Source: Cecembia lonarensis LW9
GTDB taxonomy: Bacteria; Bacteroidota; Bacteroidia; Cytophagales; Cyclobacteriaceae
Assembly (NCBI RefSeq): GCF_000298295.1
Contig: NZ_AMGM01000007.1
Location: 40,977-104,976, forward strand
Length of the DNA: 64,000 bases
Direction of reading: 5' to 3'
Positions 6,738 to 15,627 of the stretch are shown one piece after another. The notes beneath the pieces were generated by a model. That model ran no database searches and had not been told where the DNA came from. It worked only from the letters and a program-made list of their open reading frames with translations. The translations under genes and the position numbers were made by a program. Numbering within the stretch: the stretch's first letter is position 1; every line of letters begins with the position of its first letter.

Positions 6738-8621
6738 TTAGATCAATTCCACACTTCTCTTCACAAAGGCGGTCAGGTCTTTGCCAGTAAGCATGCCCTG
6801 GGCCAATAAGGCCAGGTCAAATGCCTGCTTGGCCAGTTTGGCCTGATCTTCTTCGGCTTCTGCTTTCAAAATCTTGTCAATCAAAGGATGGTTGCCATTG
6901 ATGGCGACCTTGTAGTTATCAGGCATGGCCCCATAAAAGCCCATACCTCCTCCCATCTGGGCCATTTCCTTCATCCTGCGCATAAACTCCTCCATGGTAA
7001 CCGTCACCGGCATCTCCTCAGGACTCAATCCTTCCACTTCCACTCTGTAGGCTTGGTTGTTGATGGCTTTTTCGAAGACATCCTTCACCTTTTTCGACTG
7101 CTCCTCAGTCAACAGGTTGGCATAAGTGTCCTCTTTTTGGATCAACTTCTCTACCACATCCGCATCCACACGCTTCAATGAAGTTTTCTCTTCCTTCATC
7201 TCCAAGTGTTGAATAAAGTGGTTGTCAATAGGAGAATCCATCACCAGCACATCATAGTCTTTTTTATTGGCAGATTGGATAAAGGCATCCTGTTTGGCAA
7301 TATCCGTAGCATAGAGGTAAACCACCTGCTCATTTTTATCTGTTTGAAGGGCCTTGACTTTATCTTTATATTCTGTGAGTGTGAAAAACTCCCCATTGGT
7401 GTTTTTCAACAAGGTGAATTCCTTGCCTTTTTCAGCAAATTTTTCCTCGCTGATCATGCCGTATTTTACAAACAGACCAATGTCATTCCATTTTTCTTCA
7501 TAGACTTTGCGGTCTTTCTTGAAGAGTTCGGCCAACTTGTCCGCCACCTTTTTGGTGATGTAGTTGTTGATTTTCTTCACATTGGAATCCGACTGTAGGA
7601 AACTTCTGGAGACGTTCAAAGGAATATCCGGTGAGTCTATTACCCCATGCAGCAACATCAAAAATTCAGGAACAATGTCCTTCACCTCATCAGTAATAAA
7701 TACCTGACGGCTGTACAATTTGATTTTGTTTTTTTGGAATTCAAAGTCGTTTTTGACTTTTGGGAAATACAAGACCCCGGTCAAATTGAAAGGGTAATCC
7801 ACATTGAGGTGAATCCAGAATAGTGGATCTTCGCTCATTGGATAAAGCTCTTTGTAAAAACTCAAATAATCTTCATCCTTCAGGTCGTTGGGAGATTTGG
7901 TCCAGATAGGAGAAGTGGTATTGATGATATTGTCCACTTCCACGGATTTCCATTTTTTCTCCCCCTTGTCATCTACACCATCTTCTACGCTCTCTGTCTT
8001 GGTGCCAAATTTGATCGGAACAGGCAGGAATTTGGCATATTTATCCAAGATGCCCTGTAATCTCCATTTGTCCAAAAACTCCTCTGAATCTTCATTAATG
8101 TGCAAGATGATATCCGTTCCTCTTGTCTTTCTGTCTCCGGCAGAGATTTCAAACTCCGTGCTGCCATCACAGGTCCATCGGGCCGGTTGCGCACCTTCCT
8201 GATAGGAGAGGGTGTTGATTTCCACTTGCTTGGCCACCATAAAGGCAGAGTAGAAACCCAGACCAAACTTACCGATGATCTCATTGGCGTCTTTGGCATC
8301 TTTGAATTTCTCCACAAACTCCGTAGCTCCGGAGAAAGCAATTTGATTGATGTACTTCTTGATTTCCTCTGCGGTCATGCCCAATCCCTTGTCAGAGATG
8401 GTAATAGTCTTTTTGTCTTTGTCAAAAGCCACTTCCACGGAAATGTCGCCCAGCTCCCCATTATACTGCCCTAATTGGGCCAATCTTTTGATCTTTTGGG
8501 TAGCATCTACGGCATTGGAGACCAGTTCGCGGAGAAAAATCTCATGGTCTGAATACAAAAACTTCTTGATGATTGGGAAAATGTTCTCGGTATGAATCGA
8601 GATGGTACCTTTTTCCTGCAT
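6738..8621 (-). CDS. htpG: molecular chaperone HtpG (Hsp90)
   Basis: A 627-residue cytosolic ATP-dependent chaperone that helps fold and remodel client proteins, usually with DnaK. The N-terminal GHKL ATPase domain shows the HSP90 signature region LYSDHEIFLRELVSNAVDA (about 23-41), DKGLGM and the glycine-rich lid GKFGLGFYSAF. The middle domain carries the conserved NVSRSFLQ, and a C-terminal dimerisation domain follows. Length is normal for bacterial HtpG. It is a single-gene unit with a strong hairpin terminator at 6690 and a candidate sigma-54-like promoter at 8671. Confidence 0.97.
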   Translation of the reverse strand: MQEKGTISIHTENIFPIIKKFLYSDHEIFLRELVSNAVDATQKIKRLAQLGQYNGELGDISVEVAFDKDKKTITISDKGLGMTAEEIKKYINQIAFSGATEFVEKFKDAKDANEIIGKFGLGFYSAFMVAKQVEINTLSYQEGAQPARWTCDGSTEFEISAGDRKTRGTDIILHINEDSEEFLDKWRLQGILDKYAKFLPVPIKFGTKTESVEDGVDDKGEKKWKSVEVDNIINTTSPIWTKSPNDLKDEDYLSFYKELYPMSEDPLFWIHLNVDYPFNLTGVLYFPKVKNDFEFQKNKIKLYSRQVFITDEVKDIVPEFLMLLHGVIDSPDIPLNVSRSFLQSDSNVKKINNYITKKVADKLAELFKKDRKVYEEKWNDIGLFVKYGMISEEKFAEKGKEFTLLKNTNGEFFTLTEYKDKVKALQTDKNEQVVYLYATDIAKQDAFIQSANKKDYDVLVMDSPIDNHFIQHLEMKEEKTSLKRVDADVVEKLIQKEDTYANLLTEEQSKKVKDVFEKAINNQAYRVEVEGLSPEEMPVTVTMEEFMRRMKEMAQMGGGMGFYGAMPDNYKVAINGNHPLIDKILKAEAEEDQAKLAKQAFDLALLAQGMLTGKDLTAFVKRSVELI

Positions 8622-8670
8622 AGCTATATTGATTTTAAGTTACTGATAAACATTTTTGACAATAGAGCCT

Positions 8671-8712
8671 TATCAAGCCCCGTTCCAAAGGGTGAAAAAT
8701 GTCATTTTGGCA
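8671..8712 (-). promoter_or_regulatory. candidate sigma-54-like promoter and operator of htpG
   Basis: On the minus strand TTGGAACGGGGCTTGATA resembles the -24/-12 consensus TGGCACG-N4-TTGC, with the invariant GG and a GA where GC is expected ten bases later. Just upstream is TGCCAAAATGACA (8700-8712), a near-symmetric TGnCAAAATGnCA word suggesting a regulator site. The implied start is about 35-40 nt before the ATG. Inferred from pattern alone. Confidence 0.35.
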
Positions 8713-8744
8713 GAATTTAAAAGATATTCACTTCATGATATTTG

Positions 8745-8985
8745 ACAAAGTCGATATTAGATCCGCCACTGAGGACAAACAATTAGAGGATATTTACTGA
8801 GAGATATTATTCGATATTGGGGATATTCAGTAGAAATATGGGAGAAATAATGTTGAAATAGATTGAAATATTTTATGAGGGAATACTAGATTTAAATATC
8901 TGTGTGAAATATCCCAATATCCAATATCTCAATATCCATAAGTATCCAATATCTACAAATACCGGTCATAAAAGAACTACACTTA
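8745..8985. repeat. AT-rich ATATCCAATATC / TTGAAATAGA repeat region
   Basis: The gap 8622-8996 has no gene. Beyond the htpG promoter it holds GATATTGGGGATATTC, GAAATAATGTTGAAATAGA and several ATATCCAATATC words. GATATTGG on one side is complementary to CCAATATC on the other, so long imperfect folding is possible. A similar layout occurs at 59255-59455 and, partly, at 63940-64000. Confidence 0.5.
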
Positions 8986-8996
8986 TAAAGCGCAAA

Positions 8997-10565
8997 TTAC
9001 TTCACAGGCACCAGTTTGGGCTGCAAGTCGGGGTCTTCCATGTCCCGGTCAAAGGGAAACATGGGTCGGTTGATGCGCTTAAATTCCATTCTTTCCAAAT
9101 CTTGGTCCACTCCTCCAGGGGTTAATGCCATGATCCAATCAGCCCGCATGTCATAGAGTTCAGGTACCAAGTAACCTATTTTTACCACCAATATATCCGC
9201 CTCTCTTGGGTTCAGTCCCAAATTGGTAAAATCGGATTCTCTGTGATAGGGTTTTCTCCTTTTGGTAACAATTACAGATACACTTCCCACTTTCACCACG
9301 ACTTCAGTCTGTGCATTGGGGTCCCCGTGTTCAATGGCCATAACCTGACCTTTAAGGAGGATGGGGGGAGAAAACCGGTCATCCACTCTTGCACCTGCAT
9401 ACCCTTCTACCTGTCCTCCCACACCGGCTTGTATGGCTTTTTCTACGAAGTCGGCATCAGGAATGGAGGCATAAATCAGTGATTTGCCATCCGTTTTTTG
9501 GAATTCCGGTCTTTTTAATATTTCCCTTAAAGTCCAAGTCACATCCCCTGCTCCTCCGGCGGTAGGATTGTCCCCCATATCACTGATGATAAAAGGCCTG
9601 ACCTCACTTTTTATGGCTTTATCCAAGCATTCTTCCAGGCTCGCTGTGGGTGCAATGAAATCAAATTCCTTCCTTACCTCCCAAAAACTATTGGCCAAAT
9701 AGGTAGCTCCTTCTGTCACCTTTTCTTGGTCGTCTCCAGTTACCATGACATAGGCTTGATTCCTTGGTTCATCCGCCCAGGCATAGCCTATCCAGATCCC
9801 AGCGTCAACTACCCCTTCCTGATCTGCAATCCGGGCTACTTTATCATATAGACTTTTGGCCGGCTCGACCCTTGTACTCGTCTTTTCCCCTGGTAACAAA
9901 ATTGGAACGGCCACCCAAGCCTTGTAGGCCGGTTTTCCCAATCCGTGTTCAAGTCTTTCCAGGAGATTATCTACCGTCCTTTTCTTTGACTCCATAGCGT
10001 CCTCATGGGGTGCCATTCTGAAGCAGGTAATGAGGTCTGTATTTTCAGCCAAACGCCAGGAAACACTTCCATGTAGGTCCATGGAAGTGGAAATCATCGT
10101 TTCGTCACCTATTACTTCTCTTATCCTGACTATCATATCCCCTTCCGGATCATCAAGTCCAATAACACTCATGGCTCCATGAATATCAAAAAACATCCCG
10201 TCAAATGGGGCATTTTCGCGGAGCATGTCAAGCATTTCCTCCATCAGGGATTCATATGTTTCCCTGGTAACAGCTCCTCCCGGAATGGCTCTGGCATAAA
10301 GTGTGGGGAACCAATCAGCGCGATTTCTATTCGGAGCGTCATCAGCAAGGAAAGGGTAAAGGTTGAATATGTCATTTCCCCTGCTTATCCTAAAAGCGTC
10401 CATCTCACTGACGGCAGGGGAGAAGGTACTGGATTCTATGGCGATTCCGGCTATGGCAATTCTTGGAAGGCGTTCACTTTTTTTCTCAGTTTGGTCTTTT
10501 GGGCTACAGGCAAGAACAAAAAGCATGAAAACTCCGAACAGACTTAGTTTTGAAAATGTTTTCAC
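8997..10565 (-). CDS. M81 family metallopeptidase-like lipoprotein (MlrC type)
   Basis: Start chosen at GTG 10565 because it gives a lipoprotein signal (MKTFSKLSLFGVFMLFVLAC); an upstream extension to 10700 has no such logic. The 522-residue product matches the MlrC/DUF1485 family. The zinc ligands known in MlrC are visible as DLH in TSMDLHGSVS and a histidine 22 residues after, in RMAPHEDAM, the same spacing as in the family. FDIHGAM and SSTFSP are also typical. MlrC itself opens linearised microcystin, but most members have unknown substrates. The lipoprotein anchor suggests periplasmic or surface action. It is divergent from ccmB. Confidence 0.85.
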   Translation of the reverse strand: MKTFSKLSLFGVFMLFVLACSPKDQTEKKSERLPRIAIAGIAIESSTFSPAVSEMDAFRISRGNDIFNLYPFLADDAPNRNRADWFPTLYARAIPGGAVTRETYESLMEEMLDMLRENAPFDGMFFDIHGAMSVIGLDDPEGDMIVRIREVIGDETMISTSMDLHGSVSWRLAENTDLITCFRMAPHEDAMESKKRTVDNLLERLEHGLGKPAYKAWVAVPILLPGEKTSTRVEPAKSLYDKVARIADQEGVVDAGIWIGYAWADEPRNQAYVMVTGDDQEKVTEGATYLANSFWEVRKEFDFIAPTASLEECLDKAIKSEVRPFIISDMGDNPTAGGAGDVTWTLREILKRPEFQKTDGKSLIYASIPDADFVEKAIQAGVGGQVEGYAGARVDDRFSPPILLKGQVMAIEHGDPNAQTEVVVKVGSVSVIVTKRRKPYHRESDFTNLGLNPREADILVVKIGYLVPELYDMRADWIMALTPGGVDQDLERMEFKRINRPMFPFDRDMEDPDLQPKLVPVK

Positions 10566-10754
10566 TTGAGTTGATTGGATTGTTGGACCCTTAAAATACA
10601 GGATTTGTCCCAATAAATACCAATAGGTAATTGGATTATCATTGGTCAAAAAAATGCAGGTTGCTTTTGGGTTTGAAACATCTTCAAGAATAGACGTCAT
10701 TCTTTGGCTTTTATGCCTTGCTTATTTTTGTCCTTTATATACATCTTATTTCCC

Positions 10755-10762
10755 TATCTTTG
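10755..10762 (+). promoter_or_regulatory. TAnnTTTG -7 element before ccmB
   Basis: TATCTTTG fits the Bacteroidota housekeeping -7 consensus. A TTTG lies upstream at 10727-10730, but the 24-nt spacing is longer than the usual 19-21. The ATG of ccmB starts only four bases after the element, so the transcript would be nearly leaderless. Confidence 0.4.
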
Positions 10763-10766
10763 CGCC

Positions 10767-11432
10767 ATGCACCAACAAATCCGGACCCTCATCATCAAAG
10801 AGTTTACCTTAGAATGGAGGCAGAAATATGCCCTCAATGGGATTTTGCTGTATGTAGTCTCGGCAGTTTTTATCGTATACCTAAGCGTGGGAGCCAAGCA
10901 AGGTAATATCGCTGTTCCCACCTGGAACGCCCTTTACTGGATCATCATTCTATTCTCTGCAGTGAATGCTGTAGCGAAGAGTTTTGTGCAGGAACATCAA
11001 GGCCGTCAGTTGTATTATTATATGATCGCCTCGCCTGAAGCCGTAATCATTTCTAAAATTCTCTATAATTCAATACTTACCCTGGTTCTGGCATTATTAG
11101 GTTACCTGGTCTTCAGTATCATTCTTGGGAATCCTGTTCAGGACCAAGGCTTATTTGTGCTGAATCTGCTATTAGGAGCTATAGGTTTTTCTGCCTGCCT
11201 GACCATGGTGTCGGGTATTGCTTCCAAGGCGAGCAATAATGCCACCCTGATGGCCATATTGAGTTTTCCGGTGATCATTCCGATTTTGCTAATGGCCATC
11301 AGGGTATCCAAAAATGCCATTGATGGATTGGACTGGTCCGTTAGTGTGGACAAACTGATTACACTTTTAGCCATCAATGCCATTGTGGCGGTGACTGCTT
11401 ATATTTTATTTCCTTACTTGTGGAGAAGCTAG
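10767..11432 (+). CDS. ccmB: heme exporter protein B
   Basis: A 221-residue membrane protein starting MHQQIRTLIIKEFTLEWRQK; the ATG at 10767 is preferred over 10704 because it matches the family start and follows a -7 promoter element. Six hydrophobic segments fill the protein after residue 20. CcmB is the permease of the CcmABCD complex, which uses ATP to release holo-CcmE from CcmC during cytochrome c maturation. The ATPase ccmA is not in the window. It leads the run ccmB-C-D-E-F on the same strand. Confidence 0.92.
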   Translation: MHQQIRTLIIKEFTLEWRQKYALNGILLYVVSAVFIVYLSVGAKQGNIAVPTWNALYWIIILFSAVNAVAKSFVQEHQGRQLYYYMIASPEAVIISKILYNSILTLVLALLGYLVFSIILGNPVQDQGLFVLNLLLGAIGFSACLTMVSGIASKASNNATLMAILSFPVIIPILLMAIRVSKNAIDGLDWSVSVDKLITLLAINAIVAVTAYILFPYLWRS

Positions 11433-11596
11433 GGTTTACTTTTTGTGAGTGGGGCGTATCAATCTCTATTATTTTGATCGTGGAAAAGCTTGAATTGGTA
11501 TATGGGGAATAGGCATTTGTAAACTTATGTCACAAAAAGCACAAGAATCAGGAACTTATGACGTATTTTTGCGCTTGATTAAGCAAAAATCGTACG

Positions 11597-12277
11597 ATGA
11601 GAGCGAGTTGGTGGAAAATCCTTACCATTGCCTTACTGGCTTACACCCTTACAGCAGGTCTGCTGCTTGATGTTCCCCGTTTACCCATTTTGAATGAGAC
11701 CATCCGGGCATTGCACTTCCATGTGACCATGTGGTTTGGTATGATCATCATGTTGGTGGTAGCCGTGGTTTATAGTGTCAAATTCCTTCGCAGCAATGAC
11801 CTGAAGCATGACGATTTGGCCATTGAGTTTACCAATGCAGCCATTTTGTTTGGTGTTTTGGGAATAGTGACTGGGATGTTGTGGGCAAAGTTTACCTGGG
11901 GTGATTACTGGTCAGGAGATCCTAAGCAAAATGCATCTGCCATAGGCTTGTTGATGTATTTTGCGTACCTGGTTTTGAGAAATTCGCTAACGGATGTGCA
12001 TCAGAGAGCAAGGATAGGGGCAGTTTACAGTATTTTTGCTTTTGCAGCATTTATTCCATTGATTTTTGTACTTCCCAGACTTACCGATAGCTTGCATCCG
12101 GGTAATGGGGGTAACCCAGGTTTCAATGCCTATGATTTGGATAGTAAATTAAGGTTGGTGTTTTATCCTGCGATTATTGGATGGACACTTTTGGGAACCT
12201 GGATAAGTTCTGTACGTGTAAGGCTTAGAAGAGCTGAAAGAAAAATAGAAGATAAGTTGATCAATCAAGTATCATGA
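11597..12277 (+). CDS. ccmC: heme exporter/handling protein CcmC
   Basis: A 226-residue protein with six membrane segments. It contains the tryptophan-rich periplasmic WWD-type motif WGDYWSGDPKQN (about 93-104) and flanking histidines (HFHVTMWFG near 38), which place heme on CcmE. A TATTTTTG -7-like element lies at 11564-11571 in the 164-bp gap after ccmB, so an internal promoter is possible. Its TGA overlaps the ATG of the next gene (ATGA), showing translational coupling. Confidence 0.94.
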   Translation: MRASWWKILTIALLAYTLTAGLLLDVPRLPILNETIRALHFHVTMWFGMIIMLVVAVVYSVKFLRSNDLKHDDLAIEFTNAAILFGVLGIVTGMLWAKFTWGDYWSGDPKQNASAIGLLMYFAYLVLRNSLTDVHQRARIGAVYSIFAFAAFIPLIFVLPRLTDSLHPGNGGNPGFNAYDLDSKLRLVFYPAIIGWTLLGTWISSVRVRLRRAERKIEDKLINQVS

Positions 12278-12516
12278 AAAGGTGGTTAATCATCCTATTC
12301 ATGGCCTTCAGTATGCAGGTCATGGCGCAGGAAAAAATAGAAATAACAGAAGCTGATTACCAGAATACCAGGGTAGAAATGGCAGATGTGATGCGTTCTG
12401 AAGGTAAAATCTATGTATTAGTAGGTATCATCGCTATCGTATTTGCTGGTATTGTGGTTTATATTATCAATACAGATAAAAAGGTAAGCAGACTGGAAAA
12501 ACTGCTTCAGGAATAA
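12274..12516 (+). CDS. ccmD: CcmD family small membrane protein
   Basis: An 80-residue protein with an N-terminal signal-like segment (MKRWLIILFMAFSMQVMAQ) and one membrane helix (about 48-66), followed by a short charged tail. Position between ccmC and ccmE and its size identify it as the Bacteroidota CcmD-type subunit, which in other bacteria holds CcmABC and CcmE together. It is longer than the proteobacterial form because of the exported N-terminal part. It overlaps ccmC by 4 bp. Confidence 0.8.
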   Translation: MKRWLIILFMAFSMQVMAQEKIEITEADYQNTRVEMADVMRSEGKIYVLVGIIAIVFAGIVVYIINTDKKVSRLEKLLQE

Positions 12517-12556
12517 TCAATAAATAAGCTTGTTTGATCAAGCAAGTAAAAAGTAT

Positions 12557-12973
12557 ATGAAAAAGGGACATATTTTAGGACTTGGAATCATAGCAGTAGC
12601 TATAATTATCATCGTTTCGATGATCGGTGACGCGAGTACTTACGAAAGTTTCTCCACTGCCAAGGCGATGAAAATGAAAGGGGACGATAAGCCTATCCAT
12701 GTGGTGGGCGAGTTGAAGAAAAATACCGCAGGACTTGCAGAAGGGATAGAGGTAAATCCCAGTAAAACTTCGTTTTATTTCATGATGGTAGATAATGACG
12801 GTACTGAACAAAAGGTGTTCTATAATGAACCTGTCCCACCGGATTTTTCTAGAGCGGAGCAAGTAGTAGTGATCGGTTCCTATAAAAATGAAGACCTATT
12901 TGTAGCCGACAAAATCCTGATGAAGTGTCCATCCAAATATCAGGAGAACGATATCAGTACCGCTGGTATGTAA
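12557..12973 (+). CDS. ccmE: cytochrome c maturation heme chaperone CcmE, CXXXY type
   Basis: The ATG at 12557 is preferred over a TTG at 12530, since it starts right before the single membrane anchor (about 5-23). The periplasmic OB-fold domain contains VVGELKKN, the acidic FYNEPVPPDF and GSYKNEDLFVADKILMK. The heme-binding site is C124-PSK-Y128 in place of the usual histidine (LAKHDEKY-type). Cys-type CXXXY CcmE proteins are known from archaea and Desulfovibrio and bind heme through the cysteine. It lies between ccmD and ccmF. Confidence 0.92.
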   Translation: MKKGHILGLGIIAVAIIIIVSMIGDASTYESFSTAKAMKMKGDDKPIHVVGELKKNTAGLAEGIEVNPSKTSFYFMMVDNDGTEQKVFYNEPVPPDFSRAEQVVVIGSYKNEDLFVADKILMKCPSKYQENDISTAGM

Positions 12974-13001
12974 AAATTTCCTTACTTTGACTTAGAAAAA
13001 G

Positions 13002-15539
13002 ATGATAAATACCTTTATAGGTAATTTAGGACATTTTGCAGTGATCCTTGCCTTTGTAAGTGCTTTGGTTACTGCTTATGGCTATTACCAATATACTGTT
13101 GTCGATGAATTTCAAAAGCATGTTTGGAGGCGTTTCAGCCGCGTTGCATTTTATGTGCATGCAGCTTCTGGGCTGACCATAGCTTTGGCACTTTTTGAGA
13201 TCATATATAACCATAGGTTTGAATATTTCTATGCCTATTCCCACTCTTCTAAGGCGCTTCCTGTACATTATATGATTTCCTCATTTTGGGAAGGACAGGA
13301 AGGCTCATTTATACTTTGGATAGTATGGAATGTGGTGTTGGGCTTGATCCTTATCAAAACCAATAAAATATGGGAAGGGCCAGTGATGTTGGTTTTTGCC
13401 CTGGTACAGGCATTTTTGGTGTCCATGATTTTAGGAGTGGTGATCGGCGATTTGAAGATAGGAAGCTCTCCTTTCATCCTCATAAGGGATGCGATGAGTG
13501 CTCCGATTTTTCAGATCAATCCGGATTTCGTTCCTGAGGATGGCACAGGGCTAAACCCCTTGCTTCAAAATATTTGGATGGTTATCCATCCCCCGACGCT
13601 ATTTTTAGGTTATGCCACTACTTTGATTCCATTTGCCTACCTTATTGGAGGGCTTGCTACAAGAAAATACACAGAATGGGTACGTCCGGCTTTGCCTTGG
13701 GCAATCTTTTCTGCAATGATCCTTGGGATGGGCATCATTATGGGAGCTTATTGGGCATATGTCACCTTGAATTTTGGGGGATATTGGAATTGGGATCCTG
13801 TTGAAAATGCTGTCTATGTACCTTGGTTGATTTTAGTAGCGGGTATTCACACCATGATTACCTTCAAAAAGAGCAGTACCGCACTTAAATCTTCTATTGT
13901 ACTGATCATCGCTTCTTTCATTCTGGTGCTGTATGCTACTTTTTTGGTGCGTTCAGGCGTTTTGGGAGATGCCTCAGTCCACTCATTTACAGACCTGGGA
14001 CTTTCGGGACAATTGCTCATATACATGCTTTTTTTCCTTGCTGTGGCAGTTTTCCTTGCTATCAGACATTGGAAACATATTCCTACTTCTGAAAAAGAGG
14101 CCTCGGTTTACTCTAGAGAGTTCTGGATATTTATTGGGGCCACAACTTTGGCCTTGATGGCTTTTCAGGTCATCCTTCCGACATCCATTCCTGTATGGAA
14201 TGCCATTGTGGAAAGTTTTGGAGGTATTTCCAACATGGCTCCTCCAGCAGATCAGGTGGGCTTCTATACCAAGTTCCAACTTTGGTTTGCAGTGGTTTTG
14301 GCCCTATTGACTGCTGTAGGACAGTTTTTCTGGTGGAATAAAATGGATGCCAAGGCACTTAGGGAGGCATTGGTGACCCCGTATGTCGTGGCAGTGATCC
14401 TTTCTGCTGTGATTATCGTTATTGGAAAAGTATATGACCTATCCTATATCGTAGTCACTTTGGCAGGTACATTCACGATTGTTGCCAATTCCACTATTCT
14501 TTTCCGTCTGATCAAAAAGTCTACCTTTAAACTGGTAGGGGGCTCACTTGCCCATATCGGTTTGGGTATGATTTTGATCGGGGTAATGTTTTCTTCCGGT
14601 TATTCTGAAGTCATTTCCTACAATATGTCCGGTCTTACGTACAGCAATAGCTGGGAAGACGAACTTAATAAAGAGCATGTTTTGCTTTGGATTAATAAGC
14701 CAACCCAAATTAAGGATTATACGGCCATTTATAGAGGCAGACAAAAGAAGGTAAAAGGTATGCCTTCCCTTGTTAATGTGAATAAGTTGAAATCCACGGA
14801 CAATGTCAATGAAGCCATTGCCCTAGAGGATATTGTATACAGAAATAAAATCTATTTTGAGAAAGGTGATAGGGTGCCGCTTATCTTGGAGGAAAATGAT
14901 TACTTCCAAATTGACTATTACAAGGAAGATCAATACCAGTTTACGCTAAACCCTATGTCACAATTCAATCCCCAAATGGGTTTGATTTCATCTCCTGATT
15001 CAAGAAGGTTCCTAAACAGAGATCTTTACACTTTTGTATCAGCCATCAATGATTTTGAAGATCCGGAGTGGAGGGAAGATGAGTTATTTGACGTTTCGCC
15101 CGGAGAAACCTTCTACATTGCAGACTTTGTTACTGAATTCCAAGGTGGTGATGTCATTACGGAAATTGACGGGGTAAGCCTAAGAGAAGGAGATGTGGCT
15201 GTCAAGGCCAGGCTGATGGTTATGGATTATGATGTTGAAAAATATCTCGAACCGATTTTTATCATCAGGGATAATCAAGTAGGAAGAATACCTGCTGTGG
15301 ATATTGAATTAGGGGTTAAGGTAGAGGTGGAAAATATCCTTCCTGAAACAAACCAGTTTACCTTTAAGGTAAATAGGTATCAAAAAGATTATGTGGTATT
15401 AAAGGCTATTGTTAAGCCCCAAATCAATATCCTTTGGGCCGGGACTATTATCATGCTCATTGGGTTCTGTGTTGCCATTTACAGGAGGTATGATGAATTC
15501 AAAAAAATGAGGGATAAGGGGCTTGAGTTTAACGCTTAG
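13002..15539 (+). CDS. ccmF: cytochrome c heme lyase subunit CcmF (CcsA-related)
   Basis: An 845-residue multi-spanning membrane protein. The WWD heme-handling motif FGGYWNWDPVENA lies near residue 255, with conserved histidines around it (HPPTLFLGY). A large periplasmic domain (about 540-805) precedes a final helix, ILWAGTIIMLIGFCVAIYRR. CcmF moves heme from CcmE to the CXXCH motif of apocytochromes. At 845 residues it is longer than the proteobacterial form of about 650, with the extra length in the C-terminal periplasmic domain. The start follows ccmE by 28 bp and a terminator follows the gene. Confidence 0.94.
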   Translation: MINTFIGNLGHFAVILAFVSALVTAYGYYQYTVVDEFQKHVWRRFSRVAFYVHAASGLTIALALFEIIYNHRFEYFYAYSHSSKALPVHYMISSFWEGQEGSFILWIVWNVVLGLILIKTNKIWEGPVMLVFALVQAFLVSMILGVVIGDLKIGSSPFILIRDAMSAPIFQINPDFVPEDGTGLNPLLQNIWMVIHPPTLFLGYATTLIPFAYLIGGLATRKYTEWVRPALPWAIFSAMILGMGIIMGAYWAYVTLNFGGYWNWDPVENAVYVPWLILVAGIHTMITFKKSSTALKSSIVLIIASFILVLYATFLVRSGVLGDASVHSFTDLGLSGQLLIYMLFFLAVAVFLAIRHWKHIPTSEKEASVYSREFWIFIGATTLALMAFQVILPTSIPVWNAIVESFGGISNMAPPADQVGFYTKFQLWFAVVLALLTAVGQFFWWNKMDAKALREALVTPYVVAVILSAVIIVIGKVYDLSYIVVTLAGTFTIVANSTILFRLIKKSTFKLVGGSLAHIGLGMILIGVMFSSGYSEVISYNMSGLTYSNSWEDELNKEHVLLWINKPTQIKDYTAIYRGRQKKVKGMPSLVNVNKLKSTDNVNEAIALEDIVYRNKIYFEKGDRVPLILEENDYFQIDYYKEDQYQFTLNPMSQFNPQMGLISSPDSRRFLNRDLYTFVSAINDFEDPEWREDELFDVSPGETFYIADFVTEFQGGDVITEIDGVSLREGDVAVKARLMVMDYDVEKYLEPIFIIRDNQVGRIPAVDIELGVKVEVENILPETNQFTFKVNRYQKDYVVLKAIVKPQINILWAGTIIMLIGFCVAIYRRYDEFKKMRDKGLEFNA

Positions 15540-15560
15540 ACATTAAGCCGATATTATTGT

Positions 15561-15600
15561 ATAAGGGAATGTGGGCTATCCGCATTCCCTTATTTTTTTA
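15561..15600 (+). terminator. terminator of the ccm operon
   Basis: ATAAGGGAATG (15561-15571) pairs with CATTCCCTTAT (15583-15593), and a run of seven T follows at once. This is a standard intrinsic terminator 20 bp past the ccmF stop. Confidence 0.85.
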
Positions 15601-15627
15601 GCTGGTAAAATGAATTATATTTCATAG

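Noticed and set aside
10566..10700. N-terminal extension of the M81 protein
   Set aside because: It would bury the lipoprotein signal 45 residues inside the protein.
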